A stretch of DNA of 40,269 nucleotides from contig CAZKLU010000007.1 in NCBI GenBank assembly GCA_964553775.1, positions 1 through 40,269 of the forward strand. The letters run 5' to 3'. The notes beneath the pieces were generated by a model that saw only the letters and a program-made list of their open reading frames with translations, searched no databases and had not been told where the DNA came from. The DNA comes from RUG626 sp964553775 (GTDB lineage: Bacteria > Bacillota > Clostridia > Oscillospirales > Oscillospiraceae). The first letter of the stretch is position 1, and the number at the start of each line of letters is the position of its first letter. The position numbers and the translations under genes were made by a program. Shown in pieces: positions 1 through 6,197 of the stretch.

Positions 1-726
1 AAACACGAACGACACAGTCGCGCTCACGTCAGCTACGAACGTAAACACAACGCTTATCTCGATACTGTCAGCTTCTGTCCACTGCGCGGGGTTGACCTTC
101 ACGTTTTCAGGATTTTCAATCGTCGAACTGTAGTAATCGGTCTGCGGCGGTATGCAGTCACCTATTATGCGGAATGCAGCATACTGTGGTGAGCCTGATG
201 AAGCAGGGGCAAGATCTATCGTTGCAGAAGTAGTGGTAACTTCAGAGAGACGTGCCTGATTTGTATTTGTCTCACTGTAACCCGTCTGCGCGTTTGACCA
301 TGAAACGCTGTATGCGTCAGAGTTTCCATTAAGATTTTGCAGTTCAAGGAACATATAGATACATTTTGTTTTATATGTACTTTGCTCCGCGCTTGATGTG
401 AGAAGATAAATAGGCGCGTTCGCGTCACCGCTCGTTATTGTCACCGTGGGGGTTGCCGTTATTGTCAGCTTCGCTTCTGTGTTGCTCGTTATCAATACCG
501 GTGTCATCACGACGCTCTCTGAAGATGTTGTGCCATCTTCAAGAGTGAGCGTCATGTGGAATGGGTTCACCTGTACGGCGTAAACCTTATCAATTACAAC
601 CTTTATTGTGTCCTCGTTAATTTCAAGAGCGGCTGCCGACGCGCCGGGGGTCACAAAGCTTACGCAGCTTATAAGCATAGCCGCCGCAATGAATATCAAG
701 GGGAGGTTCATTCTTTTCGTAGGCAT
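1..726 (-). CDS. Secreted protein, paralog of the next gene (C-terminus beyond window)
   Basis: An open frame of 242 codons runs from an ATG at 726 to the window edge, so the C-terminus is missing. The N-terminus is a signal peptide: basic start (MPTKR), hydrophobic core, and a likely cut after GASA near residue 31. The mature part is rich in Thr, Ser and beta-branched residues. It matches the protein at 776-1432 in architecture: VNPFHMTL (residues 53-60) against VNPYHLTV, then VLITSNTEAKLTITATPT against ALITNNGDSNVKITATPT, so the two are tandem paralogs. The gene starts 49 nt after its paralog stops, on the same strand, probably in one operon. AGGAG lies only 3 nt before ATG 726; the internal ATG at 711 would lose the Lys-Arg of the signal peptide, so 726 is preferred. 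I do not recognise the family; an extracellular or surface beta-sandwich protein is inference. Confidence 0.8.
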   Translation of the reverse strand, partial: MPTKRMNLPLIFIAAAMLISCVSFVTPGASAAALEINEDTIKVVIDKVYAVQVNPFHMTLTLEDGTTSSESVVMTPVLITSNTEAKLTITATPTVTITSGDANAPIYLLTSSAEQSTYKTKCIYMFLELQNLNGNSDAYSVSWSNAQTGYSETNTNQARLSEVTTTSATIDLAPASSGSPQYAAFRIIGDCIPPQTDYYSSTIENPENVKVNPAQWTEADSIEISVVFTFVADVSATVSFVF

Positions 727-775
727 CCGCTCCTTTCGTTAGAGTGTGGGGGTTAGAGGGTTAATTTAGGTTAAA

Positions 776-1432
776 TCAGGTTGTCGAAGCATTTTCATTG
801 GTTGGAGCAACATCGAATATTACGGTAAGTGTCATAGCATCATCGTTTGCACTCCAGACAGTCGTTCCATTATCGCCCGAATCGCCACCAAATCCCATCG
901 CACCATAAGTGCTTGTGCTATTCTGCATCTTATCTAAAACCAAAGTTGCACTATTTTCTCCTCCAGTACTCACAACACAAGCACCATTACCCGATACATC
1001 GCTCTTCCAAGTTGCGCTAGATGTATCGTTTGAAGAGAGGTTGACAAGTTCCATAAATAAGTAAATCCACTTTCCTGTCTGGCTACTACTCTCGCTTGCA
1101 CTCGACAACACAGTAACATTACTTCCATTTGTCTCTGTCAGTGTAGGTGTTGCCGTAATCTTGACATTCGAATCGCCATTATTTGTAATCAATGCCGCAG
1201 TGCTAACTATTCCACTTGTAACTTCACTACCGCTCATGTCAACAGTCAAGTGATAGGGGTTTACAGTAATCGCACCAGCATCATTGATAGTAACCTTAAT
1301 AACAGGTGCCTTTATTGTTACAGGTACATTTATGCCGCTAGTACTTGGCAAATTCGTATCCGTCGCAAACGCTGTTACACTGAAACTCAGTGCCATAACG
1401 ACGGCGAGGGTCATAGCTAAAAATTTCTTCAT
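776..1432 (-). CDS. Secreted Thr/Ser-rich protein of unknown function
   Basis: This 218-residue protein has a clear signal peptide (MKKFLAMTLAVVMALSFSVT) with a likely cleavage after AFA at residue 23. The mature part is acidic, almost without Cys or Lys, and looks all-beta. It shares the VNPYHLTV segment (residues 57-64) and the following ALITNNG...ITATPT block with the protein encoded at 1-726. There is no LPXTG motif, membrane anchor or WxL motif, so it is either released or held by another protein. GGAAG sits about 8 nt before the ATG. It is the middle gene of a three-gene unit led by a membrane-anchored protein. A fibre or matrix subunit is possible but not shown; no named family is recognised. 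Confidence 0.85.
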   Translation of the reverse strand: MKKFLAMTLAVVMALSFSVTAFATDTNLPSTSGINVPVTIKAPVIKVTINDAGAITVNPYHLTVDMSGSEVTSGIVSTAALITNNGDSNVKITATPTLTETNGSNVTVLSSASESSSQTGKWIYLFMELVNLSSNDTSSATWKSDVSGNGACVVSTGGENSATLVLDKMQNSTSTYGAMGFGGDSGDNGTTVWSANDDAMTLTVIFDVAPTNENASTT

Positions 1433-1463
1433 TTCAAATCTTCCTTTCTGTTTATGATTTATT

Positions 1464-2087
1464 TCAGTATTCGTTCACAATAAATTCCATGGTTGTTACG
1501 ATCTGCGCCTGAATAACCTGCGTGAGGGAGTTTTCCTCGTTCTCCTCGTCCTTCACCTGAGTATTCGCGATGTAGACCGTGTATGTACCGGGCGCGAGCT
1601 TTCTGTTAATCTTCATCTCTTCAAGTCTGTACCCGGGGCGCAGGAGCTTTGATACGAAAATCTCATCCTGAAGCTGCTGATCCGCGTAAATTGAAAAGAA
1701 CATATCGTAGGCATTGTCGGCTGAGTTGCCGAGATAGCACACGAAGTTTTCTCCATCATCGCTCACTGCAACATTTTTGTATTCGAGCGCGACACCGGGT
1801 TCGGCGGCTCTGGCGTACATCTCGTCAACGGCTTTCTGCAGCGTCTCGGGGTCTGTGCAAATAGCCGTCTCGTCGTAGCCGATTCTGAAATCATCGTCGC
1901 CAATTTCACCGACATTCTCGCTGCCCTCCTGCCTGTACGCGGGTGAACCATCAAGCGCGGTAAGCCCTGTTTCGGAGCTTCGACCTATTACGATACCTAT
2001 TACAAGAACCACAGCCATAACAGGTATCAGTAAAAGATAGCCTTTTCCTTTTAGCTTTCCCTTGAGCTTATCCATGAGATTCGTCAT
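1464..2087 (-). CDS. Membrane-anchored extracytoplasmic protein, unknown
   Basis: This 207-residue protein starts with a Lys-rich stretch (KLKGKLKGKG), then one hydrophobic segment (about residues 18-38), then an acidic soluble domain expected outside the membrane. The C-terminal half carries a segment of the type DMFFSIYADQQLQDEIFVSK followed by LLRPGY and KLAPGTYTVYI. This reads as a beta-sandwich domain, but I cannot name it. GGAGGTGAAAGC precedes the ATG with good spacing. It is the first gene of the unit with the two secreted paralogs at 776 and 1, 31 nt upstream of the first of them. An anchor, assembly factor or chaperone for those proteins is inference from context only. Confidence 0.8.
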   Translation of the reverse strand: MTNLMDKLKGKLKGKGYLLLIPVMAVVLVIGIVIGRSSETGLTALDGSPAYRQEGSENVGEIGDDDFRIGYDETAICTDPETLQKAVDEMYARAAEPGVALEYKNVAVSDDGENFVCYLGNSADNAYDMFFSIYADQQLQDEIFVSKLLRPGYRLEEMKINRKLAPGTYTVYIANTQVKDEENEENSLTQVIQAQIVTTMEFIVNEY

Positions 2088-2115
2088 GCTTTCACCTCCC
2101 GCGTCCGTTCGGAAA

Positions 2116-2214
2116 TCAATCCGCGAATATTGTGTCTCTGCCGGAATTTGCTACGGCGGCGCGTTTATCGAGAACCTGTTTATACGCTTTGAAGCTTTCC
2201 GACCTCCGCGCAAT
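2116..2214 (-). CDS. Possible 32-codon leader ORF with non-ATG start
   Basis: A very strong Shine-Dalgarno sequence (GGGGGGAGGTGAGG, minus strand 2231-2218) lies upstream of the secreted-protein operon but has no ATG after it. At ideal distance are ATT (2214), opening 32 codons whose peptide begins IARRSESFKAYKQ and stops 28 nt before the next gene, and TTG (2213), opening only 20 codons to 2151. Either could be a leader peptide, or this is the relic of a lost gene. The ATT frame has a protein-like composition, but ATT starts are rare. Low confidence that it is translated. Confidence 0.22.
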   Translation of the reverse strand: MARRSESFKAYKQVLDKRAAVANSGRDTIFAD

Positions 2215-2304
2215 GTCCTCACCTCCCCCCGGGATTACTGATCATCCCTGACGCTGTATTTCCATATCTCATTTATGTTATCGTCCACGCACACAAAAAA
2301 TTAA

Positions 2305-2334
2305 GTCTCAAACTGCTAAAAATTTGTCTCAAAC
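2305..2334. promoter_or_regulatory. Pair of 9-bp direct repeats, 21 bp apart
   Basis: GTCTCAAAC occurs at 2305-2313 and again at 2326-2334, each preceded by an A-run and TT. The exact 21-bp phasing puts both on the same DNA face. They lie between the minus-strand secreted-protein operon and the plus-strand gene at 2484. Read on the minus strand each holds GTTTGA, similar in layout to the 9-bp direct repeats about 12 bp apart bound by LytTR-type regulators. The regulator itself is not in the window. Confidence 0.4.
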
Positions 2335-2418
2335 ACAAATCCTGCCTGTGCTTTGCGTGAGCAGCGTGAATTGTATCAGCGGTTTAGGTTTATTTATCAA
2401 AAATTCACGCAAACGCAC

Positions 2419-2452
2419 TTGACATTTTAGCTAAGTTATGGCAAACTATAAA
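2419..2452 (+). promoter_or_regulatory. Candidate promoter for the 74-residue membrane protein
   Basis: A perfect TTGACA lies at 2419-2424. The hexamer at 17 bp (CAAACT, 2442-2447) is a poor -10; TATAAA at 2447-2452 is better but 22 bp away. The start of transcription is therefore uncertain. Confidence 0.4.
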
Positions 2453-2483
2453 GGAATACAAAATATAATAAGGAGGATTCACC

Positions 2484-2708
2484 GTGAAAAAATATTCCAC
2501 TATATTTGACCTGATAGGTTCCATTTTTTTACTGCTGTCAGCGATTATGAATGACAGAACCCGCAAGATCATTGCCGCCTCTGTTGCGACCGCATCGTTT
2601 GCCGCAAGTCTTGTCATTACTGTTATTGATCTGCTGTCAGACTCATGTCTTGAGGACGAGGAGAGCGGCGATGACGATCTGCCAGATGATCTTCTGTTTG
2701 AGGATTAA
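2484..2708 (+). CDS. Small membrane protein with acidic tail
   Basis: This 74-residue protein begins at a GTG 7 nt after a perfect AGGAGG (2471-2476), which decides the start. It has two hydrophobic segments (about residues 7-21 and 31-50) split by a short charged loop (NDRTRK), and ends in an Asp/Glu-rich tail (from about residue 55). It is the only plus-strand gene in the first 30 kb and is followed by a terminator-like hairpin. I do not recognise a family; the good ribosome binding site, upstream TTGACA and terminator make it a credible gene. Confidence 0.65.
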   Translation: MKKYSTIFDLIGSIFLLLSAIMNDRTRKIIAASVATASFAASLVITVIDLLSDSCLEDEESGDDDLPDDLLFED

Positions 2709-2737
2709 CCGCGCAATAAACCAAACAATTCGCAAAG

Positions 2738-2767
2738 AAGCTGAGTGTCCTTTGGGGTACTCAGCTT
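2738..2767 (+). terminator. Hairpin after the small membrane protein gene
   Basis: AAGCTGAGT (2738-2746) pairs perfectly with ACTCAGCTT (2759-2767), and the loop has further CC/GG pairing. The U-run is short (CTTTATG), so this is a modest intrinsic terminator. The same stem could also act on minus-strand transcripts, where the tail is TTCTTTG. Confidence 0.5.
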
Positions 2768-2874
2768 TATGTATTGTCAGATTATATTCGCGCTCATTGT
2801 TCCGGTTCATCCCGGTTCTGAATATTATAAAACAGTAAAAGGAAGCGGAATATTCAGCCGCCTCCTTCAATAAA

Positions 2875-3762
2875 CTATACTATTCTCTTTGCGCCGTACC
2901 AGACTCTTTCATAATAGCTGCTTGTGAGATCGGAAATGATAACACCGGTTGTTGATGTAGACGCATGGACGAACTGGTCACCGCCTATGTATATACCAAC
3001 GTGTGTTACACCGGAGCTGTTTGATGAGAAGAATACAAGGTCACCCGGCTGGAGTGCTGACTTGCTGACAGAAACACCGTTGTTCGCGTACTGCTGTGAC
3101 GCTGTACGACTAAGTTTATATCCGTACTGACCATAAACATAGTACACAAGTCCTGAGCAATCGAAGCCGCTTGACGGTGATTCCGCGCCGTACACATACT
3201 TGTAACCAACGTAATTGAGCGCGAAGTTGGCAATATCCTGACCGAGAGATGACGCGGAAGTAATCGCTCCGCCGGATGTGATCTCTACGAGATCTGAACG
3301 GATATAGCCGCTCTGCTCGTCCGTTTCCACCTTGTACCAGCCGTTATTGATGCCGATTATCTTGACTTGATCGCCAAGATCGTATGTACGAAGAACCGCG
3401 CTGTCTACTGTGCAGTCCTCTCTCATGCGTACAGAAGTGCCGGTTACGATTCCAATAGCGTTGAAATTCTCAACTGTGAGAATGTCCATCAAATATTCAG
3501 TCTTGACGTATCCGACATTTCCGTTATAGTTGATCTTGTACCAATCATCAGACGTACATTCAAGTATAACAACCCGCGTACCCTTGCTGATTACACGAAC
3601 TCTGGCACTGTCAGTGCTTGGTTCTGAGCGTATATTGAGTGACGAGGCTGAAACCGTTGCCGCGCCGTATGCCAAATTAGCCGCAGACGCGCTGAAGCTG
3701 AAGACTGACATACAAACAGAAAACAAAACCGCTAATACTACTAATCTCTTTCTTAATGTCAT
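2875..3762 (-). CDS. SH3-SH3-NlpC/P60 peptidoglycan endopeptidase
   Basis: A secreted cell-wall hydrolase of 295 residues. It has a signal peptide (cleavage near SASA, residue 27) and two bacterial SH3 domains (about 36-93 and 105-160, each with the NIRSEPS / VRMREDC start and a WYK motif). A Ser/Gly linker leads to an NlpC/P60 domain from about 172 to the end. The catalytic triad is visible: Cys202 in FDCSGLV, His254 in THVGIYIG and His266 in FVHAST. The family cleaves peptide stems of peptidoglycan, usually at D-Glu-diaminopimelate bonds; the SH3 domains bind wall. It follows a 97-residue protein by 18 nt and shares its promoter. All key residues are present and the length is normal. Confidence 0.95.
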   Translation of the reverse strand: MTLRKRLVVLAVLFSVCMSVFSFSASAANLAYGAATVSASSLNIRSEPSTDSARVRVISKGTRVVILECTSDDWYKINYNGNVGYVKTEYLMDILTVENFNAIGIVTGTSVRMREDCTVDSAVLRTYDLGDQVKIIGINNGWYKVETDEQSGYIRSDLVEITSGGAITSASSLGQDIANFALNYVGYKYVYGAESPSSGFDCSGLVYYVYGQYGYKLSRTASQQYANNGVSVSKSALQPGDLVFFSSNSSGVTHVGIYIGGDQFVHASTSTTGVIISDLTSSYYERVWYGAKRIV

Positions 3763-3780
3763 GTTTTTCCTTTCCGCGCC

Positions 3781-4074
3781 TCACTTGCTGGCAAGCGCTC
3801 TCTGCAGCCACACACCCGCTACATCTATTGCGGAGTACAGCCCATCTTTCTCTGTCTTCTTTACAATCTTGTCTCTTGATTTCAGCTCATTGTCAGTAAG
3901 CTGAAGCTGTACGGAAACCTTTTCGGCGACATCGAGGTCATCAACCTTCTTTGTAGTCTGAACCTGCATCATAACAATGTATTTATCGCTCATGCTGCCG
4001 TAATAAATTATGTTGCCTTTTCTGCGGAGCGGATGCCCCCTGTATACAAGTATTTCATTTGTCTTAGATGCCAT
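3781..4074 (-). CDS. Conserved-looking small protein, unknown function
   Basis: This 97-residue protein has no signal peptide and no membrane segment. The first half looks like a small beta fold (EILVYRGHPLRRKGNIIYYG then KYIVMMQVQ), the second is charged and helical. GGGAGG sits 7 nt before the ATG. It is the first gene of the unit with the NlpC/P60 hydrolase and is preceded by a consensus promoter and a long leader. A cytoplasmic role is likely from its sequence; I cannot name a family, and co-transcription with a wall hydrolase is the only functional hint. Confidence 0.75.
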   Translation of the reverse strand: MASKTNEILVYRGHPLRRKGNIIYYGSMSDKYIVMMQVQTTKKVDDLDVAEKVSVQLQLTDNELKSRDKIVKKTEKDGLYSAIDVAGVWLQRALASK

Positions 4075-4386
4075 CCAGTTTCCTCCCTTTTTCCCACGGG
4101 AATCAATTTTTCTGATTCCAGATTTGCGTCACCTCGCGCACATCCTATGAACGTGCATTACGTTCGATAAGAAGTATTTCTATCACGCTTTCAGCATAAA
4201 GCTTCGAGGTAAGAAAATTGATTTTCCCGTCCTTTTGCCGATCCCGGAAATCCCGGAACCAATTTCGCAGTCCGCAGACTGAAAGGTATTAGCCGCAGGT
4301 CATCTATATGGAAAACAAGCTGCCTGCGGATTTGTTACGCCATTAAGGTTAATCGCGCTAAACTGTTACAGTTCCCTCAACAGCGT
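4075..4386 (-). promoter_or_regulatory. Long structured 5' leader of the wall-hydrolase operon
   Basis: The consensus promoter at 4393-4421 predicts a leader of about 310 nt. It holds several perfect stems on the minus strand: CCGCAGG with CCTGCGG, CAGTC-TGCG-GACTG, GAACGT-AATGC-ACGTTC and, close to the ribosome binding site, GGAATCA with TGATTCC. Riboswitches of the ydaO/yuaA (c-di-AMP) class often precede such hydrolase genes, but I could not match its conserved core here. A regulatory RNA of unidentified type is inference. Confidence 0.4.
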
Positions 4387-4392
4387 AACCAA

Positions 4393-4421
4393 ATTGTAAC
4401 ACATTGTTTCTTGTTTGTCAA
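4393..4421 (-). promoter_or_regulatory. Consensus sigma-A promoter for 97-aa protein and NlpC/P60 gene
   Basis: On the minus strand TTGACA (4421-4416), a 17-bp spacer and TACAAT (4398-4393) give a near-perfect vegetative promoter with a predicted start near 4386. Confidence 0.85.
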
Positions 4422-4461
4422 CAGGGTAAGACAAAAAAATTGAGAAAAATTTTTTACGGAA

Positions 4462-4500
4462 AAATGTATTTATTTACATTTATTGGTGAAATTTCACCAA
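4462..4500. promoter_or_regulatory. Two adjacent palindromes, candidate operator
   Basis: TTGGTGAAATTTCACCAA (4483-4500) is a perfect 18-bp palindrome. Directly beside it AAATGTA (4462-4468) and TACATTT (4475-4481) form a second inverted repeat. They lie about 40-80 bp upstream of the -35 box at 4416-4421. No regulator gene is adjacent. Confidence 0.45.
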
Positions 4501-4655
4501 AAATGACGTTTTTGTGTGTCAAATAGCGTATTTACTTCCTGTTTGGAAACGATTTCAGCGAATTTGCCCATTGGTAACAAAAAGTTACAAAAAGTATCAG
4601 CTGCTGTCGTATATTGGGCAATATGGAATTTGTTGCCGAGTTACGCCTCCAGAAG

Positions 4656-4689
4656 CGGAAAAATACCGGAGCCTATTCACGGCTCCGGT
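4656..4689 (-). terminator. Intrinsic terminator of the gltBD operon
   Basis: On the minus strand ACCGGAGCC pairs with GGCTCCGGT (plus coordinates 4665-4673 and 4681-4689, 7-nt loop), followed by ATTTTTCC. It lies about 30 nt after the gltD stop. Confidence 0.82.
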
Positions 4690-4718
4690 CAAATTCTGTA
4701 TTGCGGCAGCGAAACTTT

Positions 4719-6197
4719 TCAAAAAAGGTTCGTGTAGCCCATCAGGAACTCATCGATCTCAATGGCGGCACTTCTCCCTTCCGCAATACCCCAGACAACA
4801 AGCGACTGCCCGCGTCTCATATCTCCTGCGGCGAATACTTTCGGTACACTCGTGAGGTGTCCGGTTCCGGTATCTACGGTTCCGCGCTGTGTTCTCTTCG
4901 TTCCGAACTTCTCAGGTACATAGTCCTCGCAGCCGAGAAACCCTGCCGCAATCAAAAGCAGCTCACACGGCATTTCGCTCTCCGTACCCTCTATCGGTGT
5001 CATAATCATGCGCCCGTTTTCAAATTTCGGTTCAAGATCTATCGTCACGATTGATGAGATTTCGCCGTTCTCATTCTTTTTTATCTCCTTGACTGTCTTC
5101 TGATACAGTCTCGGGTCGCTGCCAAAGACAGCTATCGCCTCCTGCTGACCATAGTCTGTTTTAAGAACTCTCGGCCATTCAGGCCACGGGTTATTCTCCG
5201 CTCTCGTTTCCGGCGGCATTGGCATCATCTCAAGCTGTGTTACTGACGCGCACGATTGGCGTATACAGGTACCAACGCAGTCGTTTCCGGTATCTCCGCC
5301 GCCTATAATAACGACGTTTTTGCCTTTTGCTGAGATATATCTGCCGTCTGAAAGCCCGCTGTCAAGAAGGCTCTTAGTTGTTGACGCAAGAAAATCTACC
5401 GCAAAATAAACTCCCGCCGCGTCCCTTCCCGGTACATTTATATCTCGCGGTTTCTTCGCGCCGCAGCAGAGAACCGCAGCGTCATAGGCTTCAAGTATTT
5501 CCTCCGCCGTTATATCCTTGCCGACATCCACTCCAAGCCTAAATGTCACGCCCTCCTGCTCCATAAGCCTGATTCTCCGCTCGATAACGCTTTTTTCAAG
5601 CTTCATATTGGGTATGCCGTACATCAGAAGTCCTCCGGGTCTGTCATCGCGTTCAAAGACAGTAACACTGTGACCCCTGAAATTGAGCTGATCCGCTACT
5701 GTCAGTCCGGCGGGACCGGAACCGACCACAGCGACTTTTTTGCCCGTGCGAACCTCCGGTATGCGTGGCTTCACATAGCCTGATTTGTATGCGTCCTCTA
5801 CAAGCCCAAGTTCATTTTCACGCACCGTCACAGGGTCACCATTGAAGCCGCAAGTACACGCCGCCTCGCAGAGAGCCGGACACACCCGACCCGTAAATTC
5901 AGGAAAATTATTCGTCTTTCTCAGCCGGTCATAGGCGTACTCCCTCACCCCGTTATATATGAGGTCGTTCCACTCCGGAGCTATGTTGTGAAGAGGGCAT
6001 CCTGTGAACGCTCCGTTAAGCTGCACACCCGACTGGCAAAACGGAACACCGCAGTCCATACATCTCGCGCCCTGTTTGCGCCGCTCAGATTCAGGAAGCA
6101 GCGTATGGAACTCGTTCCAGTGCTTTATGCGTTTTAGAGGCTCCTCACCGGGGTTTGATTTTCGCTCATATTCCATAAAACCGGTACTCTTACCCAT
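4719..6197 (-). CDS. gltD: Glutamate synthase, small (beta) subunit
   Basis: GltD moves electrons from NADPH through FAD and Fe-S clusters to the large subunit, which makes glutamate from glutamine and 2-oxoglutarate. The 492-residue protein is full length. The N-terminal Fe-S region has Cys46, Cys49, Cys54 (CMDCGVPFC) and Cys106, Cys110, Cys114 and Cys116. The FAD-binding motif GSGPAG is at 159-164. The NAD(P)H-site motif GGGDTGNDC is at 299-307, and a C-terminal AAGDMRRGQSLVVWGIAEG closes the FAD domain. Its start overlaps the gltB stop by one base (TGATG), so translation is coupled. A good terminator follows. The related GltA/SudB-like oxidoreductases lack a GltB partner; here the partner is adjacent, so the call is firm. 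Confidence 0.97.
   Translation of the reverse strand: MGKSTGFMEYERKSNPGEEPLKRIKHWNEFHTLLPESERRKQGARCMDCGVPFCQSGVQLNGAFTGCPLHNIAPEWNDLIYNGVREYAYDRLRKTNNFPEFTGRVCPALCEAACTCGFNGDPVTVRENELGLVEDAYKSGYVKPRIPEVRTGKKVAVVGSGPAGLTVADQLNFRGHSVTVFERDDRPGGLLMYGIPNMKLEKSVIERRIRLMEQEGVTFRLGVDVGKDITAEEILEAYDAAVLCCGAKKPRDINVPGRDAAGVYFAVDFLASTTKSLLDSGLSDGRYISAKGKNVVIIGGGDTGNDCVGTCIRQSCASVTQLEMMPMPPETRAENNPWPEWPRVLKTDYGQQEAIAVFGSDPRLYQKTVKEIKKNENGEISSIVTIDLEPKFENGRMIMTPIEGTESEMPCELLLIAAGFLGCEDYVPEKFGTKRTQRGTVDTGTGHLTSVPKVFAAGDMRRGQSLVVWGIAEGRSAAIEIDEFLMGYTNLF

Noticed and set aside
2551..2838. 95-codon plus-strand frame overlapping the small membrane protein gene
   Set aside because: It has no ribosome site and runs through the terminator hairpin; the frame at 2484-2708 has AGGAGG and a coherent membrane profile.
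4075..4386. c-di-AMP (ydaO/yuaA) or c-di-GMP (GEMM) riboswitch
   Set aside because: Genomic context fits and a short GTGACGCAAA occurs near 4126-4135, but the ordered conserved core of neither class could be traced.
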